Positions 16,579 to 25,563 of a stretch of DNA of 64,000 nt are shown here, piece after piece (positions within the stretch are counted from its first letter, which is position 1; the number at the start of each line of letters is the position of its first letter). The stretch spans positions 4,244,001 to 4,308,000 of the forward strand of contig NZ_AP025032.1 in the NCBI RefSeq assembly GCF_019973775.1, given 5' to 3'. Source of the DNA: Aureimonas sp. SA4125 (GTDB lineage: Bacteria > Pseudomonadota > Alphaproteobacteria > Rhizobiales > Rhizobiaceae). The translations under genes were made by a program, and so were the position numbers. The notes below the pieces were generated by a model. It did no database searches, was not told the DNA's origin, and was given only the letters and a program-made list of their open reading frames with translations.

Positions 16579-17376
16579 GTGACGGACCGCACTGGCGCCA
16601 CGGCCGGCATGGTCAGCCTTCGCATTGACGGTGCGGTGGCCGAGCTCGGCCTGGATGCGGGCCGGCTCAACCTGGTCACGCGCGCGCTCCTGCGCGACCT
16701 CGACGCCGCGATCGCCGCCCTGACCGGCAATCCTTCCATCCGCTGCGTGATCCTGCATGGCGGACCGGCGGTTTTCTGCGCCGGCAGCGATATCCGCGAA
16801 TTCTCCTCGCTCGGCGCGAACGCCAGCGAGGATAAGATCCTCTACGAGGACCATGTCCTGCGCAAACTGGCGGCGCTCCCGTGCCCGACGATTGCGGCGA
16901 TCGACGGACCGGCGCTCGGAGGGGGATTCGAACTGGCGCTGGCCTGCGATCTGCGGGTGCTGGCACAAAGCGGAAGTGTCGGCCTTCCCGAGAGCCGGCT
17001 GGGGGGCCTGGCGGCCAGCGGCGCCGTGCGTCTTGCCCGGCTTGTCGGTCCGGCGCGCGCAAAGGAGATGCTGTTCACAGGCATGATCCTCGACAGCGAG
17101 CGCGCCTTGGCCTGGGGCCTCGTGAACCGGGTTACGGCCGGCGGCGCGCTGGAGGAGGCGCGCGGCCTGGCGGTCGAAATCGCCCAGCGGGGGCCCCTGT
17201 CCAACCGCCTGGCCAAGACGCTCGTCGACATGGCGCTCGACCTCCCCGTCGACGCGGCCCTGTCGCGTGGCAACGCCGCGCAACAGATGATCTTCGACGG
17301 CAAGGACCTCAAGGAGGGAGCCGCGGCCTTCTTCGCCAAGCGCGAGCCGGTATTCGGGCCAGGCACTGCAGACTGA
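16579..17376 (+). CDS. Enoyl-CoA hydratase/isomerase (crotonase) family protein
   Basis: About 265 residues from a GTG start; an ATG at 16609 is a possible alternative and neither has a strong ribosome-binding site. The crotonase fold shows the oxyanion-hole segment FCAGSDIREF and GPALGGGFELALACD; the two catalytic glutamates of true hydratases are present (FELALACD and LPESRLGG). It is the last gene of the LacI-controlled ABC operon, four bases after the ATPase stop. Together with MaoC and the CoA-transferase it fits beta-oxidation-like breakdown of the imported acid. Confidence 0.88.
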   Translation: MTDRTGATAGMVSLRIDGAVAELGLDAGRLNLVTRALLRDLDAAIAALTGNPSIRCVILHGGPAVFCAGSDIREFSSLGANASEDKILYEDHVLRKLAALPCPTIAAIDGPALGGGFELALACDLRVLAQSGSVGLPESRLGGLAASGAVRLARLVGPARAKEMLFTGMILDSERALAWGLVNRVTAGGALEEARGLAVEIAQRGPLSNRLAKTLVDMALDLPVDAALSRGNAAQQMIFDGKDLKEGAAAFFAKREPVFGPGTAD

Positions 17377-17655
17377 ACGACCAGCGGCTTCGAGCGATTC
17401 GGGGACATCGCCTGTGCGGCCCGCACACCTCCTGGCAAAGATCCCTCCAAGTGCGCGATCACGGACTGCCGGGCCTGATCGGATGCGATACCGACGCCGA
17501 TCTTCAGTACGGCGGGCTCCAGCCGACGCTTCCTTCCCGGCCTATTCCTGCCACGCAGCAGCTGCCTGCTGAGATGCTGGATGAACGGCGACTCAGTCCA
17601 TCCGCCGATGTGAGGCGAAACTGTCGGTCAGCTTTTCGGTCCCTGGCGGCCAGGG

Positions 17656-18516
17656 CTAGGATCGGCCGGTATCGGTGGCGCCGACGATCAGCAGCTCGAA
17701 CGTCACGCCGACCGGATTTTCGCCAAGCTGCAGGCGACCCCGCGTAATGGCCCCGGCGACGTCGACGACCGCAACATCCAGTTCGGCCACCAGACCGCCC
17801 GCAAGGTCGGTCACCTCGCCCCGTTCGATCAGGATTTCGGTCGCCGGGCATGGCACGTGTCGCCCGTCATCGAAGGCAGGCTCGTGGATGCTGCCGATGC
17901 CGAGGATCTGCCCCGCGCCGATCCCCTGACGTTCGCAGGCCGCGGCGACGGCCGCACCGATATCCTCGTTGGGCCGCACCCGCAGGAAAAGATTGCGAGC
18001 CCCTTCCGACCCCGAGGCGCCCTTCGGCGAGAACAGCGTGAAATTCGTTTCGGCATCCGGCGCCCCCTCGAACCAGGCCGTGGCACTTCCATAGCCGCTC
18101 ACGCGGATCGGCACGGAGACGACACTGTCGAAAGGCAGCATGTGGCCCATGCGCGGCGCCTCTGCGCCGACGGCCCAGAGACCGTGGCAGTGCAGGAAGG
18201 GCCCGCCGTCGCGGCGGCCGACCATGGCGGTGGCCTGCAGGATCGTCGCGCCGTGCTCCGGCGCCAGCGTGTCGCTGTACCAGGCGGCATGCCGGGGATC
18301 GGAGGACAGCGCCGGCAGCACGTAGCGGAAGGGGTCGCAAGCGCCGCCCTCGAGCTGCAGCACGCCGCCCCGGCAGCCGGCGGCGGCGAATGTTCGCGCG
18401 ACCCCTGCCATCACCGTCTCGCCAGGCAGAAGGTAGCCGTCGAGCGGCACGAGCGCGGTGGCGACGGCCTCAACGCGCGGTTGCGCGGGAGGGCCGGGAT
18501 GGACGATCGGGCGCAT
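17656..18516 (-). CDS. PPC/DUF296-domain protein, two-domain
   Basis: 286 residues. The PPC (DUF296) fold is recognisable in the middle: HGATILQATAMVGRRD, LHCHGLWA with paired His residues, and GHMLPFDSVV. A second, weaker copy appears in the C-terminal third (ILGIGSIHEPAFDDGRHV, ILIERGEV). Bacterial PPC proteins often form trimers and bind metal through His residues; enzymatic roles are unproven. The ATG overlaps the ligase stop (TGATG), so it is the last gene of the TRAP-thiolase-ligase operon and presumably acts in that pathway. Confidence 0.75.
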   Translation of the reverse strand: MRPIVHPGPPAQPRVEAVATALVPLDGYLLPGETVMAGVARTFAAAGCRGGVLQLEGGACDPFRYVLPALSSDPRHAAWYSDTLAPEHGATILQATAMVGRRDGGPFLHCHGLWAVGAEAPRMGHMLPFDSVVSVPIRVSGYGSATAWFEGAPDAETNFTLFSPKGASGSEGARNLFLRVRPNEDIGAAVAAACERQGIGAGQILGIGSIHEPAFDDGRHVPCPATEILIERGEVTDLAGGLVAELDVAVVDVAGAITRGRLQLGENPVGVTFELLIVGATDTGRS

Positions 18517-20174
18517 CAGGCGGTCTGCCGGGCGCCGGAGCCGCCATCGAATGCGGCATCCTCCGCTTCCGTGGCGGGTTCCCCGCGGCGCTCCAGTTCT
18601 TCGCGAATGAGCTTCTTGGTGATCTTGCCATAGGCCGATTTCGGCAGGGCTTCCCAGAAGAGGTAGCGCTTCGGCAGCTTGTAGCGCGCCATCTTCCCAT
18701 CGAGATGCGCGGCGATCTCGGCCCCGGTGACGACGGCACCGGCGCGCGCGACGCAGACGGCGATGCCGACCTCGCCCCATAGCGGATCGGGCATGCCGAG
18801 CACCGCCACCTCGCTGACCGCCGGATGCGTCAGGATCTTCTCCTCGATCTCGCGCGGATAGACGTTCGAGCCGCCGGATATGTACATGTCCGAGGCACGG
18901 CCGGTGATGTAGAGAAAACCCTGATCGTCGACATGACCGAGATCGCCGGTACGGAACCAGCCGTCGCGAAACGCCTTCGCATTGGCTTCCGGGTTGTCGT
19001 AGTAGCCGGCGAAGACGGCGGGCCCCGTGCAGCAGATCTCGCCGGTCTCGAACGGCGCGACTTCCCTGCCCGTCTCGTCCTGGATCGATACCTGCATGCC
19101 CGTGCGTTCGGCGCCGCAGGTGCCGAGGCGCACACCGTCGCCGTCCTCTTCCGCGTGCAGCGCCGGGGGCAGCACGGTGATGGCGCCCGTGACCTCGCCG
19201 AGGCCGAAATACTGCACCAGCACGGGACCCAGCGTCTTCAGCGCGCGCTTCTGGTCCTCGCGGTACATCGGCGCGCCGGCATAGATGACGTAGCGCAGCG
19301 AGGAATGGTCGTAGCGCCGGACGGCCTCGTGCTCGACCAGGAGCTTCAGGATCGTCGGCACGGTGAAGAGGGTGGAGACACGCCAGCGCTCGATCAGCTG
19401 CCAGGCCATGTCGATGTCGAAACGCTCGGTCGGCAAAAGGATCGTCTTCACGCCGCGCGCCACCTGCGTCAGCTGGTGGACGCCCGCCCCATGCGACAGC
19501 GGCGCGACGACGAGCGCGGCATCGTCCGCGGTGAGGCCCGGCATCAGGTCGCAGAGATGGTTGTTGATGACGAAAGCCATCTGGCCATGCGTCAGCACCG
19601 CCGCCTTCGGCCGGCCGGTGGTGCCGGAGGTGAAGAAGAACCAGCAGGGATCGTCGCGATCGACGCGGGCTTCCTCGACTTTCCGCCCGAGAAACGCCTC
19701 GACCAGCCCGTCATAGGAAGGGCCGAAATCCGCGTCGCCGATCGCGATGACGAAGCCGATCTCGGGACAGTCGCGCCGGCTGGCGGCGACATGATCAGGA
19801 AAGGCCGCATTGCAGATCATGCCGGTGGCGCCGCTCGCCTTGGCAAGAAAGGCGACCTCGTCCGGTGTCTGGCGGAAGTTCGTCGGCACCCAGACGGCGC
19901 CGAGGCGGAAGCAGGCGAACATCGATTCGAACATCTGGTTGCAGTTCTGCGACTGCACCAGGATCCGGTCGCCCTTGGCGACGCCGAAGCGCTTCGCCAG
20001 TGCCGTCGCCATCGCATCGATGCGGGCGTCGAAGGCGGTCCAGCTCCACGTCGCCGCGCCCCAGACCAGCGCCACGCCCTCCGGCTCGCGGCGGGCGGCC
20101 TGGGTGACGAAGCGGGCGAGATTCATCACCCGCACCGACTGCGGCGCCACCCCGCCCTTCGGATCGCCCGTCAT
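18516..20174 (-). CDS. Acyl-CoA synthetase (AMP-forming, class I adenylate-forming)
   Basis: 552 residues. The P-loop-like motif FFFTSGTTGRPKAAVLTHG, the A5 motif QYFGLGEVTG, TGDLGHVDDQG, the hinge/A8 GRASDMYISGGSNVYPREIE and the A10 Lys in SAYGKITKK are all present. It activates a carboxylic acid to its CoA thioester with ATP. The ATGA overlap with the thiolase stop shows coupling. Likely substrate: the acid imported by the TRAP system of the same operon. An acidic low-complexity C-terminal tail follows A10. Confidence 0.92.
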   Translation of the reverse strand: MTGDPKGGVAPQSVRVMNLARFVTQAARREPEGVALVWGAATWSWTAFDARIDAMATALAKRFGVAKGDRILVQSQNCNQMFESMFACFRLGAVWVPTNFRQTPDEVAFLAKASGATGMICNAAFPDHVAASRRDCPEIGFVIAIGDADFGPSYDGLVEAFLGRKVEEARVDRDDPCWFFFTSGTTGRPKAAVLTHGQMAFVINNHLCDLMPGLTADDAALVVAPLSHGAGVHQLTQVARGVKTILLPTERFDIDMAWQLIERWRVSTLFTVPTILKLLVEHEAVRRYDHSSLRYVIYAGAPMYREDQKRALKTLGPVLVQYFGLGEVTGAITVLPPALHAEEDGDGVRLGTCGAERTGMQVSIQDETGREVAPFETGEICCTGPAVFAGYYDNPEANAKAFRDGWFRTGDLGHVDDQGFLYITGRASDMYISGGSNVYPREIEEKILTHPAVSEVAVLGMPDPLWGEVGIAVCVARAGAVVTGAEIAAHLDGKMARYKLPKRYLFWEALPKSAYGKITKKLIREELERRGEPATEAEDAAFDGGSGARQTA

Positions 20175-21340
20175 TTCGTGCGCTCCAGGATCGACACGTA
20201 GTTGGCGACGGCGGCGCCGCCCATGTTGAAGACGCCGGCCAGCGAAGCGCCCTCCAATTGCATCGTGCCGGCTTCGCCGCAGAGCTGCATCGCCGCCATC
20301 ACATGCATCGAGACGCCGGTGGCACCGATCGGATGGCCCTTCGATTTCAGACCGCCCGAGAGGTTGACCGGCAGCCGCCCGCCCCGCTGCGTCACGCCTT
20401 CGCGGATGACGCGATGCCCTTCGCCGGGCTTTGCCAGCCCCATCGCCTCGTATTCGATCAGCTCGGCAATGGTGAAGCAGTCGTGCGTCTCGACGAGGTC
20501 GAGATCGTCGAGACCGACGCCGGCACTCTCCAGTGCCGCGCTCCAGGCGCGCCGCGCCCCTTCGAAGGCAATCGGATCGCGCCGCGACAGCGCCAGGATG
20601 TCGTTGACATGCGCTCTTGCCCGGAACGCCACCGCGCGCTGCATCGTCGCCGCGACCTCCGCATCGGCAAGGACGAGGCAGGCCGCGCCGTCCGAGACCA
20701 GCGAGCAGTCGGTGCGCCGCAGGGGCGTGGCGACATAGGGGTTCCTGTCGGAGACCGTGTTGCAGAACTCGACGGAGAAATCCTTCTGCATGTGGGCATA
20801 GGGATTGGCGAGCCCGTTGTGGTGGTTCTTGGCGGCGATCATCGCCAGTTCCTCGGAACGGTCGCCATGGCGCTGGAAATAGGCGCCCGCGATGCGGCCG
20901 AAGAGGCCGGCAAAGCCGCCCTCGACATCGGCTTCCTCCTGCCGGAAGGAGGCGCTGAGGAGGATGTCCCCGGTCTCGCGCGTCGGCAGGGCCGTCATCT
21001 TTTCCGCGCCGACGACGAGCGCGATCCGCCCGCGCCCGGCGGCGATGAAGTCCATGGCCGAAAAGAGTGCCGCCGAGCCGGTCGCACAGGCATTCTCCAG
21101 CCGCACCGCCGGCACGTGGTCGAAGCCATCGGACGCCATCGCGACAAGCGCACCCTGGAAATCCTGCTTGGAGAAGCCGTTGTTGTAGACGCCGACGAAA
21201 ATGCCGTCGACGTCGCCGGCCGCGATGCCGGCATGCGCCAGCGCCGGACCGATCACCTCGGCCATCAGTTCGCGCGTCGAAGGCGCCTCGGACTTGCCGA
21301 ATTTCGAATGGGCCCAGCCGACGATCTGCGCTTCTGCCAT
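20171..21340 (-). CDS. Thiolase (SCP2-like acetyl-CoA acetyltransferase)
   Basis: 389 residues of the thiolase superfamily, closer to the SCP-2/SCP-x type than to FadA. Catalytic Cys is in ENACATGSAA (about 90), and His residues are in ETHDCFTIAE and KSKGHPIGATG. It would cleave a 3-oxoacyl-CoA. GAAGGAG lies before the ATG. No FadB-like dehydrogenase is in this operon; the SDR at 25564 or genes elsewhere might provide that step. Confidence 0.92.
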   Translation of the reverse strand: MAEAQIVGWAHSKFGKSEAPSTRELMAEVIGPALAHAGIAAGDVDGIFVGVYNNGFSKQDFQGALVAMASDGFDHVPAVRLENACATGSAALFSAMDFIAAGRGRIALVVGAEKMTALPTRETGDILLSASFRQEEADVEGGFAGLFGRIAGAYFQRHGDRSEELAMIAAKNHHNGLANPYAHMQKDFSVEFCNTVSDRNPYVATPLRRTDCSLVSDGAACLVLADAEVAATMQRAVAFRARAHVNDILALSRRDPIAFEGARRAWSAALESAGVGLDDLDLVETHDCFTIAELIEYEAMGLAKPGEGHRVIREGVTQRGGRLPVNLSGGLKSKGHPIGATGVSMHVMAAMQLCGEAGTMQLEGASLAGVFNMGGAAVANYVSILERTK

Positions 21341-21367
21341 GGGTATTCTCCTTCAGATCCGATCGCC

Positions 21368-22258
21368 TCAGGCGGCGGAATGGGATTTCGTGTCGGGGAG
21401 AGTGATCCTCGGTGCCCGGGGAGCGGGCCGCCCGTCGCGGAACAGCCGCGCCAGCTTGGCTTCCATGCGGCGAACTTCCTCGCCGAGCAGCGCCGCCAGC
21501 TCGGGCTGCCGATCGCGCGTCATCCGGCTGTCGATGGCGGCGATGGACAGCGCCCCGGCCACACGGCCGTCGGGAAACCGCAGCGCCATGCCGATCCCCC
21601 AGGAGCTGGCCAGTACCCGTCCCGGATTGAGCGCAAATCCCGTCTCGCGCGTGCGGGCGATGTCGGCGCGGATGATCGCCTGGGAGTAGCCGGGATAGCG
21701 CGTGGCCATCGGCTCGACGATCCGCTCGATGATCGCCTCGACTTCGCCGTCGGGCAGCGCCGACAGCATCGCCAGCGAGCCGGCGCCGACGCCAAGCGGG
21801 TTCTGGTCGCCCTGTAGCAGCGCATGCGTTCGAACGGGATGCGTGCCCTCCTCGCGGTGCAGGCAGACCGCATAGTCGTCGCGCCGCATCGACAGGAAGC
21901 TGGTATCGGTGGTGACGGCCGACAGCCGCCTGAGACTTTCGCCGGCGATCTCGAGAAGTCCGTGACGGCGGGCCGCGAGGAGACCGAGGACATAGAGCTC
22001 GCCCCCGAGAAAATAGCGCCGGCTGACCTCGTCCTGATCGACCATGCGCGCCCGGATCAACGCCATCAGGAGACGCCGGGCGGTCGGCTTGTTGAGACGG
22101 CTCTCCGACACCGCCTCGCTCAGCGTGACGCCGCGTTCGGCGCCGCGGCCGACGGCGGAGAGCAGGCTGAGGGCCCGCTCCACCGCCTGAGCGCCGGAAC
22201 CGGCGATGGCGCCCGCAGCTAGGTCCCCGTCAGGAACACCGACCGCAGCGTCGTTCAT
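21368..22258 (-). CDS. IclR-family transcriptional regulator
   Basis: About 296 residues from ATG 22258; a GTG at 22270 is the alternative start. The N-terminal winged helix is at ~25-85 (AVERALSLLSAV, VSESRLNKPTARRLLMALIR), followed by the IclR GAF-like effector domain (GESLRRLSAVTTDTSFL, GVGAGSLAML, AGALSIAAID). It lies inside the TRAP-thiolase-ligase operon, 28 bases after the TRAP binding-protein gene, and probably controls it in response to the substrate or a CoA intermediate. Confidence 0.92.
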   Translation of the reverse strand: MNDAAVGVPDGDLAAGAIAGSGAQAVERALSLLSAVGRGAERGVTLSEAVSESRLNKPTARRLLMALIRARMVDQDEVSRRYFLGGELYVLGLLAARRHGLLEIAGESLRRLSAVTTDTSFLSMRRDDYAVCLHREEGTHPVRTHALLQGDQNPLGVGAGSLAMLSALPDGEVEAIIERIVEPMATRYPGYSQAIIRADIARTRETGFALNPGRVLASSWGIGMALRFPDGRVAGALSIAAIDSRMTRDRQPELAALLGEEVRRMEAKLARLFRDGRPAPRAPRITLPDTKSHSAA

Positions 22259-22286
22259 CGCTTTGCCCACCGCCGCCTGCCCTCGA

Positions 22287-23306
22287 TCAGCCGAGCGGGC
22301 GCCCGACAGCCTTTTCGAGGATGGCCCAGGCCTCGTCGCCGTACTTGCTCTTCCAGTCGCTGTAGAAACCGGCCGCCTTGAGTTTTTCCTGGAAGGCCGC
22401 GGGATCGGGATCGTTGAAGGCCATGCCCTTGGACTCCAGCTCGCCCCGCAGCGAGGCGTTGAGATCCATGACGTCCTTGCGCTGCATGTCGGCGGAGGCG
22501 TTGAAGTTCTTCGACACGATCTCCTTGAGATCGTCCGGCAGTCCTTCCCAGGCGCGACGGTTGGCCAGAATCCAGAAGCCGTCCCACATGTGGTTGGTCA
22601 TCGAGCAGAACTTCTGCACCTCGTAGAGCTTGAAGGTGGAGAGGATCGCCAGCGGGTTCTCCTGGCCGTCGACGACGCCGGTCTGCAGCGCGGTGTAGAC
22701 CTCGGCGAAGTTGAGGCTGGCCGGTGCCGAGCCGAAGGCGGTGAACATCGAGGTCCAGAGCGGGCTCACCGGAACGCGGATCTTGAAGTTCTCGAGGTCG
22801 GCAGGCGTCGCGATCGGCGCCTTCGACGAGGTGATCTGGCGGAAACCGTTGTCCCAGATCTTGTCGAACGTCACGAGGCCCTTCTTGGCGATCTCGGCGC
22901 GGACATAGGCGCCGAGGTCGCCATCCATGGCCGGCCAGACGGAATCGTAGTCCGGGAAGGCGAAGCCGATGCCGCTCAGCGAGGCATTCGGCACCAGGGT
23001 CGAGAGGATCAGCGGCGACAGGCTGAACAGTTCGACGCCGCCGGAGCGCACCTGGCTCAGCATGTCGGTGTCGGCGCCCAACTGGCTCGAGGGGAAGATC
23101 TGGATCTCCATCCGGCCCGAGCTCTCCTCGGCGATCTTGTCCGCGGCCTCCTTGGCGCGGATGTTCAAGGGATGCGTCACCGCCTGGTTGTTGGCGAACT
23201 TGAAGGTGAACTCGGCGGCGCGTGCCGGGGTCGTGCGAATCGAAAAATGCGTCGCGACGCCGGCGGCGACGGAGCCGAGCAGGATCTTTCTGCGGGTGAT
23301 GGTCAT
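22287..23306 (-). CDS. TRAP transporter substrate-binding protein (DctP family), Tat-like signal
   Basis: 339 residues. The N-terminus TRRKILLGSVAAGVATHF carries a twin-arginine motif, so export may be by the Tat route. The DctP fold is clear: FKFANNQAVTHPLNIRAKEA, GRMEIQIFPSSQLGADTDML, and the Arg in ENFKIRVPVSP that normally clamps the ligand carboxylate. It supplies the fused DctQM permease encoded immediately upstream. The ligand is probably a carboxylate. Confidence 0.93.
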   Translation of the reverse strand: MTITRRKILLGSVAAGVATHFSIRTTPARAAEFTFKFANNQAVTHPLNIRAKEAADKIAEESSGRMEIQIFPSSQLGADTDMLSQVRSGGVELFSLSPLILSTLVPNASLSGIGFAFPDYDSVWPAMDGDLGAYVRAEIAKKGLVTFDKIWDNGFRQITSSKAPIATPADLENFKIRVPVSPLWTSMFTAFGSAPASLNFAEVYTALQTGVVDGQENPLAILSTFKLYEVQKFCSMTNHMWDGFWILANRRAWEGLPDDLKEIVSKNFNASADMQRKDVMDLNASLRGELESKGMAFNDPDPAAFQEKLKAAGFYSDWKSKYGDEAWAILEKAVGRPLG

Positions 23307-23363
23307 GTCGTTTCCTCCTTTTGAAATGCAGTCTTTTGTTGTTGGCAGTGCTTCAGGCAGACC

Positions 23364-25238
23364 TCACAGCAAGGCCGTGGACAGGAAGGGGAAGGCGGCG
23401 ATCAAGAGCAGCCCGATGAACAGGGCGCCGATATAGGGCCAGATCGCCCGCATCACCTGATCAGGCGGCGTATCCCCGATCTTGCAGGCGATGTAGAAGC
23501 CGATGCCGATCGGCGGCGCCATCAGACCGATGTTCATCGCGGTGACGACGACCATGGAATAGTGCACGTCGTTGATCTCGAGGCTCCTGGCGACGGGGAA
23601 CATGATCGGCGCCATCAGGACGATCGCCGGCAGGCCTTCCAGCACGCAGCCGAGCACCATGAAGATGACGATCGACACCCCCATGAAGCTGATCCAGCCG
23701 CCGGGCATGACCTGGACGAGGCCGACCAGCTTGCCGGCAAACCCCGTCTGCGTCAGCGCCCAGGCCATGGCCGACGCCGTGCCGAGGATGAGGAGGATGG
23801 CGCCCGACAGGGCGGCCGTCTCGGTCATCATGGTGTAGATCCGGGACCAGCGGATGCCGCCATAGACCACCGCGCCGACCGCCATCGCGTAGATGACGGC
23901 GATGGTCGACACTTCGGTCGCCGTAGCGACGCCGCCGCCGACGGCCGAGCGGATCAGAAAGGGCAGAACCAGAGCGGGGATCGCGATCAGAAGCGTCTTG
24001 CCGACCGTCTTCATCGGCGCGCGCCTGATCCCCTCCATCAGCTCGGCCCTGGCCTTCCAGCGTGCCAGCAGCGCCAGGACGACGAGCAAGACCATCGCGA
24101 TGACGAAGCCGGAGGTGAAGAGACCGGCGATCGAGACACCGGCCGTCGAGCCGAGCACGATGAGAACGATCGACGGCGGAACCGTGTCGGCCATCGCCGC
24201 GCCGGTCGCCAAAAGCGCCGTCATCTCCTTCGGCTTGTGGCCGCGCCGCTTCATCTCGGGAAACAGCGCCGGCGCCACCGTCGCCATGTCCGAGACCTTC
24301 GAGCCGGAAATGCCGGAAACGAGGAAAAGCGAGCCGAGGAGGACATAGGACATGCCGGCGCGGACATGGCCGAGGAGGGAAGCCAGGAACTCGACGATCG
24401 CCTTTCCCATGCCGGTCGCGTCGAGCACGCAGCCGAGAAGGACGAAGATCGGCACCGAGAGGAGGATCATGCTCGACATGCCCTCATCCATCCGCCCGAT
24501 CATCACCATCACCGGCACCGAGGTGGTGGTGGCGAGGAAGGCGAGCGTGCCAAGGCCGAAGCAAAAGGCGATCGGCACGCCCATGACGAGGAACAGGCCG
24601 ACGAAGCCGACGAGGAAGATGGGGATGTTCCAGTTGCCGAGCGTGCGCAGGCTTGGGCCCACCTGCCACAGCACGGCGGCGACGATGGCGATCAACGCCG
24701 CCGAGAGGATGAGATGGACAAGCCTCACGCCCCGGAACGCGTTGACGAGAGCGAGCAGCAGCATCAGCGCGATGCCGGCCGGCAGGGCCGAGGCCCGCCA
24801 GCTCATCGGAATGTTCAGAGCGGCCGAGGTCACGTAGGATTCCTCGGCGGCGTAGTCGATCGCTGGCCGCAGCATAACGGCCAGGAACAGCGCCATCAGG
24901 ACCAGGCCCAGCGTGGCGACGAACTGCCGCCGCTCCGGGGCCAGCAGGTTGAGGAAGATGGTCAGGCGCAGATGCTCGCTGCGATCGACCGCCATCCCGG
25001 CGCCCAGCATCGCCAGCCACAGGAAGGAGATCGAGGCGACCTCGTCGATCCAGATCACCGGGACGGAAAACACGTAACGCGATACGACGCCGGTCAAAAG
25101 CAGGCCGATGATGCCGACGAGCAGCAGGGCCGCGATCGCTTCCACGGGTCGCATCCAGCGCGATCCGGACTGAACCGACGCGCCTTCGAGTCCGGCGAGG
25201 AGCGCGGCGTCGCCGGCTGGCTCGTTGACTAAGCTCAC
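23364..25238 (-). CDS. TRAP transporter fused permease (DctQ-DctM)
   Basis: 624 residues: an N-terminal four-helix DctQ part (~25-185) fused to a 12-helix DctM part (~200-620; GVPIAFCFGLGTLAFLA, SGISGSKVSDMATVAPALFP, MAPPIGIGFY). It uses an ion gradient to take up the ligand bound by the 22287 product. GTG at 25238 is chosen because GGGGAGGA stands 7 bases before it; the longer TTG start at 25280 lacks this. It is the first gene of the minus-strand operon ending at 17656. Confidence 0.92.
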   Translation of the reverse strand: MSLVNEPAGDAALLAGLEGASVQSGSRWMRPVEAIAALLLVGIIGLLLTGVVSRYVFSVPVIWIDEVASISFLWLAMLGAGMAVDRSEHLRLTIFLNLLAPERRQFVATLGLVLMALFLAVMLRPAIDYAAEESYVTSAALNIPMSWRASALPAGIALMLLLALVNAFRGVRLVHLILSAALIAIVAAVLWQVGPSLRTLGNWNIPIFLVGFVGLFLVMGVPIAFCFGLGTLAFLATTTSVPVMVMIGRMDEGMSSMILLSVPIFVLLGCVLDATGMGKAIVEFLASLLGHVRAGMSYVLLGSLFLVSGISGSKVSDMATVAPALFPEMKRRGHKPKEMTALLATGAAMADTVPPSIVLIVLGSTAGVSIAGLFTSGFVIAMVLLVVLALLARWKARAELMEGIRRAPMKTVGKTLLIAIPALVLPFLIRSAVGGGVATATEVSTIAVIYAMAVGAVVYGGIRWSRIYTMMTETAALSGAILLILGTASAMAWALTQTGFAGKLVGLVQVMPGGWISFMGVSIVIFMVLGCVLEGLPAIVLMAPIMFPVARSLEINDVHYSMVVVTAMNIGLMAPPIGIGFYIACKIGDTPPDQVMRAIWPYIGALFIGLLLIAAFPFLSTALL

Positions 25239-25563
25239 GCTTGCATCCTCCCCTCGGCACCATGCCGCATCGATCGGCAACCGTTGTCACCGGGAGGTCT
25301 GCAGCGGGGTTTGCACCTTGCGATCGGACTGGCGCCCGAACGCGGATGTGCCGCTCCCCTCCTCCCCGACAGCCGCCTTTGCCGCCCGGGCATCAGGTCC
25401 ACTGGGTGGATCTTGTTCTGATGCCTTGCCCATCGTCATGGGCGAAACGCCTCAAACTGGCAAGAGACAAAGCCCAGCCACGCCGAAAAGGCGAAATCTC
25501 ACTCCACAATATGGAACAGAGGGGCGACGCCCTCGCGCCGTTCGCCTCTTCTGGTCTCCCCGC
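25239..25563. other. Gene-free spacer, probable promoter of the TRAP operon
   Basis: 325 bases between the SDR stop and the TRAP permease start, all on the minus side. An imperfect inverted repeat TTCCA-N5-TGGAG lies at about 25507-25521 and could be an IclR-type site, but this is weak. No coding region or convincing terminator is visible. Confidence 0.35.

Noticed and set aside
23562-25232. Long open frame on the strand opposite the TRAP permease (and similar ones opposite 26655-29152, 36311-37456 and 11412-13016)
   Set aside because: They mirror strongly supported genes, have His/Arg/Asp-rich low-complexity translations without any domain, and are expected by-products of high third-position GC.
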